Shown here: in pieces, positions 25,504 to 37,496 of the stretch
Position numbering within the stretch: position 1 is the first letter of the stretch
How the letters are laid out: every line of letters begins with the position of its first letter
Assembly: GCA_963693305.1 (NCBI GenBank)
Contig: OY855905.1
Location: forward strand, 40,099,895-40,163,894
Direction: 5' to 3'
Length of the DNA: 64,000 bases
Source: Meandrina meandrites
Taxonomy: Eukaryota; Cnidaria; Anthozoa; Scleractinia; Meandrinidae
Notes under the pieces: model-generated
What the model was told of the DNA's origin: nothing
The model's input: the letters and a program-made list of their open reading frames with translations, nothing else
The model's database searches: none
Position numbers and translations under genes: made by a program

Positions 25504-25956
25504 AAGATATGGATGGCGAATATGAAAATCTATCTGGACGTACTAAAAGTAGAACCCATGAAAACCGAGGCTAACTCGCTGTCTAGAACCGATGCAGCAG
25601 AAAAAATGTGTCATGTATACCTTATACATCGGAATACTCACCAGCCACTTATGAACATTGAAGAAAAGGTTAATTTTATAGTCAAAGGGGGATTAATACT
25701 TGAGGTCGAGAATCGACACCGACAGTTTGCTTGCTTTTTTGGTTTCTAGAGGCTCCAGAGAGGTAGTGTCTTACTGTTGGTGTCAGGTGTAATCCTGAAC
25801 ATTTTCAAAGCTCTGTACATCTTGTGCTACTGATAATGATTTGGATTACGCACTGAATTATTACCACTTCTCCAATACGAGATAATGCCTGGAAATCACA
25901 GAATTGACGCAGTAGCAATTTTAAAGGAGCAATGTCACGATATTTTTAGTCATTTT

Positions 25957-26092
25957 TCCCACCGAGGTCAAACGATTTCTTCTTGGCCTCTCGTGATCCC
26001 TATTTGCTTCAAGATGGGTTGTCCGTGACGTAGCTGGGTAGCCTTATGGAAAGAAATGGAGACCAAGAAGAAATCGTTTGATCTCGCTGGGA
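25957..26092. repeat. Short inverted repeat in R1 intron
   Basis: CCCACCGAGGTCAAACGATTTCTTCTTGG... is mirrored by CCAAGAAGAAATCGTTTGATCTCGCTGGG. Arms are about 33 bp with a spacer of about 65 bp, with a few mismatches. Confidence 0.7.
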
Positions 26093-26357
26093 TTCAAACA
26101 GATCAGATCAGCGCCGTTGCCTTATCCCCCTCCCCCTCACCCACCCGGAGAATTGTACCATTGCCTTTCAAAGTTGAGCAACACAAAGGACATACCAGGC
26201 TTGGGTTCAGTTGTAACATCCTATTTAAAGTGATGACTGTGTTGGTATTGCGTTGCGATCGTGTGTTTGTTTTCTTCCTTTTGAAGTCAGTTATTGATAG
26301 TAAATTGAATTTATGTCAACTCACTAATAAACTCGTTTGCTTGGCTTTTGATTACAG

Positions 26358-27157
26358 GTTTGCCAGGTAAAATTCTTTGCAAGATACAGGGATTCTTACC
26401 AATTTGTGTGGTCAATGCTGCCATTCTGACACTTGCATTGATTGCAGCCGATCGTTTCATCGCCATTTATTTTCCCCTGAAAAGAGTAATCGATTCTCGA
26501 AAAGCAATCCGGCTGATCGCTGCGGCATGGTTAGTTCCTGCAATGACAGCTTCAATCTTTCTATACGTGAATGACCTAATGGAAGTCCATGGCATCACGT
26601 ACTGTTTTGAAATCTGGGAACCCGCCATTCCAATGTATGTCAACACCATTTACACAACGGCTGACTTCATCATCTTTTACGCTCTACCATTGTTGCAAAT
26701 CATCGTCCTTTACGTCGCCATCATCTACAAAATATGGATGCGAAAGATTCCAGGACAGGTGACGACAGCCAATCAACAAGTAGAGCTAAAGGCCAAACAG
26801 AACGTGCTTAAGATGCTCATCGTGGCAGTGCTAACGTTCGCATTATTTTGGCTTCCTATGAAGGCTAACATAATGATTACACTTTACAGTAAATCACCAT
26901 GTTTATATAACCCAACAGTTAGTTTCTTGTCATTTTTCTTCGCTTGCGTCAACTGCGCAGTGAATCCACTCATCTATCTCACATTCAGTCGAGATTTCCG
27001 AAACGGCTTCAAAGCTATTTTTCATTGCCTGCCTTGTTTTGCTCCCGACCCGCTTCTTCGAGTACAGAGCCGGTCCATGGAAATGACCGCCATGTCCTAT
27101 ACTGGAGGAGAGAGTGGTCTCAGCCTGAGGAGTTTCAAGAAGATAGAAAATACCTAA
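26358..27157 (+). CDS. Class A GPCR R1, exon 2 (TM3 to C-tail)
   Basis: Exon 2 follows the acceptor GATTACAG at 26,357 and restores the frame as V-R-G-L-P-G-K. The joined protein is 367 residues. It includes the TM3 Cys (LCKIQ), an ALIAADRFIAIYFPLKR end of TM3 (DRF for DRY), the loop-2 Cys (TYCFEIWEP), a short loop 3 with IWMRKIPGQVTTANQQ, TM6 FALFWLP (Phe in place of the usual Cys of CWxP) and TM7 NPLIY. These are plasma-membrane seven-helix receptors signalling through G proteins. The closest broad group is peptide/amine-like rhodopsin receptors expanded in cnidarians, and the ligand cannot be told from sequence. The near-identical R2 lies inverted at 46,937-48,423. Normal length for the class, no frame break. 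Confidence 0.92.
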
Positions 27158-29509
27158 AGCTAAACCTAGAGATTGACAAAACAATAGGTACAAATGTCAT
27201 GAAGAATAAACTAAATGTTTCTGGTGATTATGAAGATCGTGTATCTAACGAAATTTCCCCGTGGATCTTAAAGTATCTTTCCTTCTGACATCCGAAATGA
27301 TTTCCCGACTTTTGTCGGTTCTCTAGTATAAATTAAAATGAAAGTATGGCCGATACAATAACAGTCGTGTAAGAACACACGAAAGTGACTCTGAAGTTAC
27401 TGTTCGCCGATTCTGTAGAATAATACATAGGAATTTTTTCTGCTCAATCAGGAGCTAGCATTCGTTGATCCATTTGAAATGGTCTGGAGAGACTCGTTTC
27501 CCAGGGGGCTGTTTCCACCCTTCTTGAAAACTTTCGTCGTTACGAATTCTGCCCGGTTTAAAAGGATGTCAGTGACGTTATTAAACAATGTTTTGACGCA
27601 GTGCAATGTCACTTCATGATGATGGCTCACAAAGAAGCAAAAGTACCTCTTGGAAAAGTTCTTCAATTACAAAATTTATGATAGCAGTCAATTAGCAAGA
27701 AAGCAAGCAAGCATTAGTGAGTGTGTAAATAAGCAATTAAAAGTATATAAGTATGTAAATAAGTAAGTTGCTCTCTTTGGGTGGCAAGCGCAAAGAGATT
27801 AATTACTATCGCAGACACACCCATAGCCTAGGATTGGTGTCAGTATATCCGATGTACGGGTTCATTGTTCGATTGTAACTTCACTAGTAAGACGCTGATC
27901 TTCTGGGTGAGAACAAGTAACCAATTCACTCAATGCAATATACCAGTGAGTATATAAGCTAATTTTGTTTATTTATAATCAGTGAAGGCTGAAGGTTATG
28001 AATAAAAAGGTACTATTTACATTTGCAAGTCACGATCATCCTAATGTCAATATTTAGCTGGGCTAGATCCAGTTTTTCCTTGAAGGTTTTTGCGTTGAAA
28101 GTTTAAACAAATTGTAGTGAACTATAAAGCTAGTTTATGGGCCGAGACCAGTGACTCACTTTGGCAAAGTATTCCATTAAATTTGTGGTCGTCAACTGAA
28201 AAACGAAGGCTTAGTTCCGTTTATTGCCATGTTGCAAACCAAAATTCTTGCTGTTAAGAAACCTACAGTGTTTATTATATTATTCAACGATCTTCTTTGT
28301 AAGTGTTATATAATATAGTGGAAAAGGAACTTTTTCTTGATTGTTTCTAATTTTAGGGGTAGCAGCTAATGTACCGTAAAACTTCGAAAATAACGAGAGG
28401 ATTTAGTAGCTTTCTTCTACCGCTACCTCAGAGGTCGCTTCCTTCGTGTAGCTGAAACGTGTACTATATATGTGGGCTGATTCATCTTAATAAAATGAAA
28501 ATGTCGGGCAATGTATAGTGAGGAAAAAGGATAAATCTTGTTGAAAGAAAAATGAATTACATTAAAACAGGGTAGTATATTACCTATGCAATAAAGCTCA
28601 ACTGAAACAAATACATCATTTTGAAACAGCTTGCTAGAGCTGCTATTTCCTGTGGTCAAAAGAAAAAAGTTGCGATTTGAGGTCGTTACATTTTGCGAGT
28701 CGTTACCTTCGGGATAGGCTGAAGCCGTGAAATCTTACCGCTTCTTTCGTAGGGTCGTTACCTGGGGAGTCGTTCCTTTTCGAAACTTTACGGTATCTTC
28801 ATATTGTGTAGTATTAGAATAACAGAAACATGCACTTGGCTTTAGATAAAATTACTACTCTATAGCTTATGTATACTCAAATAACAGTTTAAATACAAGC
28901 AGTTGCGGGAATAGGTAGCTATTCTAGGTCATTCTAATGTGCTATGAAATTCATCAACATTACTTTTCTTCTGAATATTAGCTAATATTAATTGCGCTGC
29001 AATAAAAGTCTGAAAGCTATGTGAGTGTTTATTTGCATGTTATGTAATCCACAAGACAGGCGTTTAAGGTGGATTGAGTCAATAAAACGTAAGGTGAGAG
29101 CGAGCACATGTGAGCGGAGGCTCCTGTCTAACTTGTTGTGAGACAAATGCAGTCTGCAGACCAGCAGACTTCTTAGTATCTATCGTGTTACCATTACCAT
29201 TATTGAGAGCTAACCATAAACAGGCTGACCAGAGCGCTATTCAGGCTAACCGGAGTGCCAGTCTGCAGTCTGCATTGTTTGCACACCCCTGTCTAGCTCT
29301 GTACATTTTCGCCCTTCTAACTATATCTCTTAACACCATTATCTGTTACCGGTTCGATTTGAGTATACATTGAGATCCTCGACATATATGCAGCGCTTTT
29401 ACAAACTGGCACCAAAGATGGAAGTACCATAAAGTACCGAAAGAAGCGACCCTTGTAACCTAATAGGCAGTCTTTGCCTATTATACTCACTTCTGGATCG
29501 ATATTCGCC
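27158..29509. other. Intergenic region between R1 and R3
   Basis: The first about 70 bp are shared with the 3' flank of R2 (AACCTAGAGATTGACAAAAC). The remainder is AT-rich with no supported gene, except for the 28,374-28,793 element. Confidence 0.55.
28374..28793. mobile_element. 420-bp MITE, TA-flanked, TIR CCGTAAA
   Basis: The left CCGTAAAACTTCGAAAATAACGA and right reverse complement CCGTAAAGTTTCGAAAAGGAACGA form imperfect terminal repeats of about 24 bp with TA on each side. TA targeting fits the Tc1/mariner superfamily, but no transposase is present and the family is not identified. Internal TCGTTACCT / CGCTACCT-like motifs repeat. Confidence 0.65.
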
Positions 29510-30640
29510 TTAAATAACGTTAAATCCATGGTTGCTATGATACGAAGATTGCTTGAGAGGGCTCAGTTCCAGTTCCTTAAACGTGCGTAACGATGGGTAG
29601 CTGTTCAGCGTGCTTCTGTTAGAGCGCATGCGCACTCTGTTGGATTTGTAGGGAAAGCGACAACGCTTAAGAACTTTTTTCATTCCTTTCTGATAGTCAC
29701 TGTTATAAATGATGTAGATAAATGGGTTCACAGCACTGTTAGCGTGGCCAAAAAACAAACCAAGGAAAGCCACGTATTCCGGGGGGCCGCATTCACCGTG
29801 CTCGGTGGCAACAAATTGTAGCATCAGATAAATGTAGAACGGGAGCCAGCATAATGCGAATACGAGTACCACTGTCATGCAGATCTTCAGTATTTTCTTT
29901 CTTGTTTCGATCTCGTGCAGCTGATTAGGGGCTGTTGAGTTTCCAGGAACTGTTCTTACCCAGACTTTGAACGCAATGATTGAGTATAGAATGCTTATTG
30001 TCAGAAGGGGGAAGACAAAAAGGACTCCAAACAAAGCCAAGGTGTAATGCTTTGGCGACGATTTGTTGTCTAATAGAGGCTCCCAGTTCTCCAGACAAAA
30101 ATAGGCATCTTGGACGTCTTGAACTCGCATCGCGTAAAGCATTGGCGATGCGATGGCGAAGGAAGAAATCCAGATCAGAAACAGAACGAGAACTGTCGTG
30201 CTGTTGCGTCTGCTACGACGTAGCGGGAACATGACGGCCAAGAATCTGTTAACAGCAATGGCAGATAGGGTGAACACAGTGCAAGCAATCGCCGTGCCCT
30301 GGATGAAGACGACAAACTTGCATAGAAACACACCCACTCTTCCGGCGAGCCATTCAAATGGCTTGTTTGCTATTATCAACCCGTAGTGCCAAATCTGTAC
30401 CCCCATGTCGAACGCGGTCGTCAACAGATCAGCGGTTGCCATATTGATGATGTAGTAGTTCATGACGGTCTGTGCACGAGGATAATTGATGATAGCGCCA
30501 ATGAGTATGCTGTTGCCAAATATGGAGATGATGAAAATGGCCGAGTAAGCTGACAACTGACAAGTGGCCGTGAACGAAGTCGAGTGGGGGACTGGGCAGC
30601 CGAATGGGTTTGAGGCATTCGACGTTAAGTTGTTATCCAT
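29510..30640 (-). CDS. Class A GPCR R3, single exon, 376 residues
   Basis: An intact intronless receptor. The N-terminus carries N-L-T and N-A-S sequons. TM1 has GNSILIGAI, TM2 NMATADLL (Asp2.50 present), TM3 starts at FLCKFVVF and ends AIAVNRFLAVMFPLRR (NRF in place of DRY). Loop 2 has the conserved Cys (YFCLENWEP). Loop 3 contains VWVRTVPGNSTAPNQ, TM6 is FALCWLP and TM7 is NPFIY. The C-tail is basic and Ser-rich. Start and stop codons are clear and the length is normal. The loop-3 motif is shared with R1, R2 and R4, so the four are one family, with R3 closest to R4. The family is a rhodopsin-class receptor of unknown ligand. It is transcribed away from R1 (convergent 3' ends). Confidence 0.93.
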   Translation of the reverse strand: MDNNLTSNASNPFGCPVPHSTSFTATCQLSAYSAIFIISIFGNSILIGAIINYPRAQTVMNYYIINMATADLLTTAFDMGVQIWHYGLIIANKPFEWLAGRVGVFLCKFVVFIQGTAIACTVFTLSAIAVNRFLAVMFPLRRSRRNSTTVLVLFLIWISSFAIASPMLYAMRVQDVQDAYFCLENWEPLLDNKSSPKHYTLALFGVLFVFPLLTISILYSIIAFKVWVRTVPGNSTAPNQLHEIETRKKILKICMTVVLVFALCWLPFYIYLMLQFVATEHGECGPPEYVAFLGLFFGHANSAVNPFIYIIYNSDYQKGMKKVLKRCRFPYKSNRVRMRSNRSTLNSYPSLRTFKELELSPLKQSSYHSNHGFNVI

Positions 30641-33600
30641 TTCTGCCCTAAAATTAAAAAAATAAATTATTGTAAATTTGTTTTAAGAAATAATAGATAT
30701 TTGAGGTATAACAAAGTTTCCGAAATTTCCTTAATGCACAATTTCAATATCTCACTGTACTGAGAGTGACTCGCAGTGACGTAACCTAAAATTCTTGGTT
30801 TTCACGTGACATCATCAAGATTCATGAAGGTGAACTGACCGCTTTTTATAGCAGAAATGATTTCCAGATGTTTTCATTGATTTTCGGCACCAACATGGCG
30901 TTTCCATACTGTGCTCTGTAAATTTGTGTGAAACATTTTGATGGGTAACTCGAGTACGAAATACCGTACAAACCCGTGACTTGGACAAGGAGAATATCTA
31001 GTAATTTTCTACAACCTGTAATATCCTTGAATTTTTTAACTCAATAGCTTTGGAATTACTTTTTTGCGGCGTGACAGTGAAAACCAACAATTGTGTATTT
31101 TGCGACACTATTTACTAAAGGAAATATGTTACGATGTTTTAAGTCATTTTTCTCTTGTCCAAAACTTCTTTCAAATTGAAACATAGCTCAAAAAAAAATT
31201 AATAGCAGTTTCAAGTCTTAAAATACCAGAGAAGTAATAATAAACCGAAACGACTGAGGAAGATGACAGTGATAATAAACGATAAACTCGAAAAAATGGC
31301 CAATATTTTCAAGATGTGCTTTCCGTGATGTAGATACTTTAAGTGGAATTATGAGTAATCCGGCTGACAGACTTTAATATTTCCAAAAATAGTCCATAAC
31401 CTACACATTTCTCACTTACATATACCAATTCGTAATAATTTCTCTGCCTTTCTCAATAGTTGTAATCTAACTCAACTCTCACATTCAGCATTGTATTTGG
31501 AAAAAGAATGTGCACTCATCTATCGAAATTATAATAAATAAAGATGTACACTACAAATTGAAATTCCATTTGGACGCATGCGCATGTTCTTGAGAGCTTT
31601 TGCGTGGTACGTGGGCAAATAAATTAGTCACATTTTACGTTGCATTTACATTTCTCATTTTCACCAGATAAACAGAAGGGCAATACGATATCGTTTAAAA
31701 ATTGACGAATTTTAATCAAACGAGAATGAAAAACAATCGAGAAAAAAAAACTGTGATTTGCTGTCAATCAATTCTGATAGAAAACTCCTTTTGAAAGCCA
31801 TATTAAACAAACTTTGTTTTTAACGTGTGAACGGAGAAGTCAATTTGAGCACATCATGTTTGTTTTAAATAGCAAAAGGAAAAACGATTGACTACGTTGA
31901 CGATGGAAGTTTATTTTGAGCACTTGCCAATACTCATGTTAGACAAACTGTCATCACAAAACCGTATAATGAAAACATAGCTCTTTTATACATTGTAAAA
32001 TATCACTCAATATTGTTTCTGACAACCCAATTCGTACCTACTCCAATCTCATACTGCAATGAGAAAAAAATACTATTTACAGCGTGGCTGAAAAGATGAA
32101 TAAAAATAAGTGAAAATTATTTTGGTTGTCACCCATACTGATCTTTTCAAATTAATATTCTCATGTCAACAAAACTTGCAATGTTAACTATAAATTTAAA
32201 AACTCCACACAAGCCTGAAGGGGTAACCGTAGACGGGATAGATTAAATACATAAAAACTTTTTATAATTCTCCAAAACGAACAATAGTGATTTTTTTTCT
32301 CCGAATTTTCAAACCAAAATTAAAATAGATTATAAGTTTAGTCGGAAGGATTATAATCTTTTCAACTTAGAAAAAAGAGGTCAGTGCAACAGAATATAAT
32401 TTTCAGTAATTACAGTTGAAATCGATATCACTTTGAAAAACTCTTGGTGTTATTGAATATTAGTGACGATTTACATCAAAGCGTTAAGTCCATTTTTGTG
32501 CCTGTCTGAACGAATGCAATGCGCTTTCTTTTGATGTGAAGTTATTAGTTGTCCATTTGGCCTTGTTTGTTTTTGCAACGACGTTCTCTTCTTTATCAAA
32601 ATTATCGACCTATTTCAAAATGATACTCCAAAGTCATATAGATTGGTCGATAATCGAACGATGATATAGAGGCAAGCATATGGACAGAACAGCTGAAGAG
32701 ATCGCAGTTTAAGTCATCTGTTATCTTTCTCTCGCAGTTGGTCAGTGAGACAAAAAAAATGCCGTGCTAGAACATTCTAGCTTTGCCGATTAAAGAAGAA
32801 ATACACTGCATTCAAAGCCTGCAAATATCTAGCTGCCACATCTAAAAGTCAATCTATTACTAGTGTCTCTCAGATTTATTGCAAAATACGGGATTGTGGC
32901 CAGTCACACTTGACGTTCCTCAAAGCTTCAATTAACCCTTAAGCAGATATTTCCCCCACCGATTACAGTCCTATACATTGTTTTTATGCTTCTCGATCCG
33001 AAGCCGAACTCGCTATGGAGTACTAAAGTCGACTTTCTGTCGTAGTTTAGCACTCTGAAATGGTTAGCATGTCGTTTTCTTTGCCCTTGGCGTATGTTCT
33101 TTTTAACCAATTTGACAATAAGAGTGATCAACCTCAAGTTGAGAGCCTACGGAAACTGCAAACAAAGCTAAAAGGAAAGAAACCAATCCAAGAAAGTAGG
33201 GCATATGTTCCTAAACGAGCTGAGGAATTATCAGAAAGCAACCTTTCGCTCTCTTTTTAAAATGCTCAATTTTTTTTAAAAACACGTTTATGTTGCCTTA
33301 CCTTTCAATTCTGCAACCTCAGAACCAATAAAGCTAGACTTTAGCTAGCAATTTGTGAAGATCGGTGATCTCGTAGTGAAGTGAGCCAAGTCAATCCACA
33401 GTTAAAACTATACCGTGTTCATGAAATTCAAAACGATGCAAACTGATAAGGAAATTTTACCTATCTGCCTTTTATATTAATACAATATTTGTTGTGTCAG
33501 CCGCCGAAATTTAGAACAATCATTTCTTCGAGTCAAAACTTTCTTCTGGAAAATTTAGTGTTCATATCCGATAATATGATACGTGGCTTGAAGTACCATG

Positions 33601-35999
33601 ATCTGAAAGACACAGTTAAGTGCTACAGAACGTTGTGAATTAACTCCTCCATAAAATAATTTCCACTGTCATATAGCTTCACATGAACAGGTGCAAATAT
33701 AAATATAACACATCTTTTCATTTCTTCCGACAATCAGATGACATTGAAGCTAACCCGCCTGACCAAAAATAAATTCTCATGATTTGAGTTCGACGAATGT
33801 GACAAGGAAACGTATATTGTGTTTTTAATTTTAACAACAATTAAAATAGCCTTTAATAAATATACACTTTGAGGTTTCATGTTTTTGAATTTGTTCCTTT
33901 TTCAGATTAACTGGTGAAAATATAGGTTAAATATTGCTCTAACTTCGAAAAATGATTAAGAAACACAAAAAGAACCAAAATGCAAACTTTCATGGGATAC
34001 GTGATATCGGCGCAAATCTAATGTTTGCAGACTACTGACAATGCGGCGTCCCCTTATAAAGTGAACGTTTCACGCTGTCTAAGTCCGCAAATTGAAATCA
34101 CATCCGTTCAGTAGAACCGACTTATTGAAGTAAGAATATTTCCCTGCTTATCAGAGATTGCGGCCTTTTTTGATGTAGCACACGCAGAATCGACTTCTCT
34201 TACGAATGAACTTTGCCAATGCAAACAGTTTGACGCACGATATTACACAGAAAAGTATCAATAATTTTAACGACTGTTATTAACAAACTTTGATTTGCGA
34301 GTTTGTCTGTTTCGTAAAAGCCGCGCTTAAAAAGTTTAGTAAGCCCACAGAAAAATTACGAGACGGCCAGATAAAAACAGAAGTACCTTGACCATATTTC
34401 TCCTTTTAAACAACGATCATTTGGGTTTCAGGTGCGGCAGTATAAAGCGGCACGGGTTTTGCCTTAACTGCCACTTTTGAACATCAAATATTGTATTTCG
34501 GCTTATGAAAAACTATTCAGAGGAGTTGATCATGAAAGCAACCCAATTGATTGACATTGTAAAAACAAATTATCAAATCCTGCTATAAAGGATATCGCCG
34601 AAGACTGCTTAATTTCGCAAGAGAAGAACGGGTTCCAGAAATATTAATATTCTACCGTTTATAAGAGAAATATCCTGGCACTAGTAAAGCTTAGTCGTCT
34701 TATATTTTCTCCCAAACTTTTTATTTTACACTGTTTTTCTTTTATTATTTTACGCTGTTTAATTATTTATTTTAAGACCATCAGCGTTTATAAGCAATGG
34801 CGTTACAATGTAATAACGTAGCAATAGATGACGAGAAGGCTCAAATGAAAAGAAACATGAGTAAATAAATGTCGGCGCCTCTCTTTCGACTTCATTGTGA
34901 CTGATTGACATTTGTAGAGTTTTCACCGCATAGACTTATGTATTGCTAGGCAACGGGAAGAATTGTTCGTTCGAATCCATCTCCGGATAAAAATGGAGTG
35001 ACCCTGAAATTCGGGGAGGTGAATCAGCAAGGATCCTATGCGATAAAATTATTCTGAGACATGAAATCAACCACCAACAGCTTTTTTATGGCATGCCATG
35101 AAGAATCCAGCCAAAATGTGTTTATCGTCCTTTAATCAGTATCTTTAGCTGCAAGTTCATTGATTTCGTTGCATATATAACGTCACGTATCCCATTTTGA
35201 ACAAACACGCAAGCGCCAGAGGAAAGAAATTGTCTGATCGATGGACTTCCTGGGTTGCGGCCTGCGGCCTTTTCTTGCAATGTTAAGAAGGTCACTCCAA
35301 CCGATGTATATGAATGATATTATCCCCTCTCTCCTCCGCACAGGTTCCCTTGGGAGTTCGTTGAGGAAATCCGCTGGGCAAGGTGAGCGCCGGCGCAAAG
35401 GACGGAAGATCCATTGGGTGGGGAACCGCTCCCGCCGCCGCCTGCACTCACTTCGCTCAGCTGATTCTCCTCACGCCAAAAAGTGAGTCTCTGTGCAGAA
35501 TAGGCGGCACAGACTTAATTGCTCATGGCCATTATCTGTTCCGAGAAGCGAACGGTGAGCTACGAGAGCTAGGATTTTTTTCCCACGCCCCCCATCACTT
35601 TTCTAATAGTCTGTTTTAACCAGGAAGCGTATAATACAATGTCAAAATGGAGGCTATGGTGTTTATCAATCTTCCTCGTCGGGAGTTGTTGGCAAACAGT
35701 CAAAGGCCACAATTATTACATTAACGTTCAACAGTCTTGCTACATAAAAAAAAAAAATTAATTCCGTTGTAAAAAAATGTGAAATCTGAGACCTGTAAAA
35801 TCTACTGATAGCTGAGACATGGGCAAAAATTTAAACGAATAGCAGGAAATTGTGATTTCACCACCAACATCCGGGCTCTATTATCTCCATTAACAGGAAC
35901 TTTATTGATGCATTTAGCCATGAACACGTCATGAGTGGTCATCAAACGTTGCATGATTCGTCATCTAACATTTGTAGTTTTTACAACACAATTGGTATT
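30641..35999. other. Long gene-free AT-rich stretch
   Basis: No coding region, RNA gene or large repeat is supported over about 5.4 kb between R3 and the 36-kb foldback. A GC-richer island near 35.24-35.50 kb holds overlapping short frames with biased Arg content but no recognisable family. Promoter elements of R3 would lie at its left end, but none is clear. Confidence 0.5.
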
Positions 36000-36231
36000 A
36001 AAAACCAAATTGATTGCAAGGCTGGCAGAAGGGCAAATTTTTTTGGCCAAAATTTCAACTAGCAGAGCTAGTCTTCTTCAGGGCCAATACAATGTGAAAA
36101 TACGGCTCTAAAATTTGAGAGCCGCTATTTTCACATTGCACTGGCCCTGAAGAAGACTAGCTCTGCTAGTTGAAATTTGACCAAAAAATTTTGCCCTTCT
36201 GCCGTAGTACCAGCCTTGCAATCAATTTGGT
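36000..36231. mobile_element. 232-bp foldback with hammerhead-like motif in both arms
   Basis: Arms of about 100 bp: AACCAAATTGATTGCAAGGCTGG on the left and its complement on the right, then AGAAGGGCAAATTTTTTTGG and its complement, then CTAGCAGAGCTAGTCTTCTTCAGGGCC and its complement. A spacer of about 30 bp lies between. Each arm has CTGAAGA, a GACTAGC/GCTAGTT hairpin, and GAAA, the same layout as in the 21-22-kb foldback although the hairpin sequence differs. It probably derives from terminal repeats of a Penelope-like or retrozyme-type element (inference). Confidence 0.7.
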
Positions 36232-37496
36232 TTTATCTGCACTTAACGTGACGTCTGGTACGAGCATTTCTTTAACACGAGATCCAGCAACAGACAAGCA
36301 AAGTAGTTTTATTATTCGTTGCGTGGTCCTCTGCATCCAAACGTCTTTTAATAATTGGTATTGTTTTAATGAGCTGTCAAAATGTTTTCATGGAGTCTTA
36401 CAGTCTTAATAGGGAGATGAAAAATAACAATATTCACACAGTAGAAAAATAACATGGGAAATCTCAAAAAAGGCTTTCTCTCAAGTTCTACACTCCCCCT
36501 CTTTCGTAATTCACCTCGTCACTCGTTCAATCTTTCTTGCAAGCAATCTATTGGGCCATAATCAGAAGGGAATGGAGAGAGGAGATATGAGGAAACAAAC
36601 CATAACTTATTACAATGCTAGTATTTAGTATATCTTCGGAAAGTCAAGCATTAGCTTTTAATCACCAATATCTTCGCTCGCTAGAATAAGCACTTATCCC
36701 CCATTAAACGTTTTTAAGGTAATCAAGTCTCTACAGCCAAGAAATTTAAATGCTACGTACGGATGGCGCAACAAGAAAAACTAAGAATAAATTCATCCTG
36801 GCCTTGTTCCCTTATTCCAAGGTTGGATTTTTTTTTATCTATTTTGGGGTTACCCTATTAACTTGAAAGAGGGCTTCATGAATTATTCCCACCACGCGTT
36901 GGTGCTATAACACTTCTGTATAAGGTCTGGTAGCCCATGAAAGCAAAAAAAATCCTTCCTACTGCTGCAGCTATAATTCAGTAAAGTTTTCTGTTTTAAA
37001 AAAATTCAATTATTTCTACCATATATGGCCTAACTGATGTATGATTTTAAATAAGCCTTACCCTATCTAATAAGTCCCCCCCCCCCTCAAAATGTGTGCT
37101 TAATATATAGCATACCTTTGCATAAAGCCCGAGGCTTTACGGTATTTCTATACGATGTACTTACTGTATATTCAAATCACACTGCTGTACATTTACTTCT
37201 TATTTTTGGCAAATATTTGTTTATGAAAACGGACGATAAATTTCAGCACTTCATTATTATTTTTATGACTCCCGAAGCCACATTGTGGTATACAGCCAGG
37301 TGATCAGTATCAAGCATACCGCCACGAGTTTACTTTGAAATGTAGACGTCCCAATCTATTGCTGTTTTACCTCTTTCTTAGGTGTCCACAATTAGGTGTC
37401 CACAATTAGTAGAGGGGACTTTTCCCCTCAGCTACTCCTTTTGACACGTTAATAAAGTTATTATTATTAAAGTTATTATTATTATTATTTCGTCTG
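36232..37496. other. Intergenic region downstream of R4
   Basis: No supported gene. A short (ATT)n tract near 37,450-37,490 lies just past the R4 stop, preceded by GTTAATAAAGTTATTATT, similar to a LINE 3' tail or a simple-repeat expansion. Confidence 0.5.

Larger units (their letters stand above)
22531..26357 (+). other. Intron of receptor R1 (3.8 kb, enlarged by insertions)
   Basis: GT..AG intron between codon 102 bases 1 and 2. Its first about 200 bp, a middle block (about 25,275-25,417) and its last about 55 bp align with the 377-bp intron of R2. The two segments between these blocks (about 22,735-25,270 and about 25,418-26,300) are absent from R2. They hold a GC-rich TIR element, an AAAT microsatellite, a 68-bp mini-element and a small inverted repeat. 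The rest of the inserted DNA shows nothing recognisable. Confidence 0.85.

Noticed and set aside
34921..35000. GTTCGAATCC, resembling a tRNA B box
   Set aside because: No matching A box, T-stem or acceptor stem around it.
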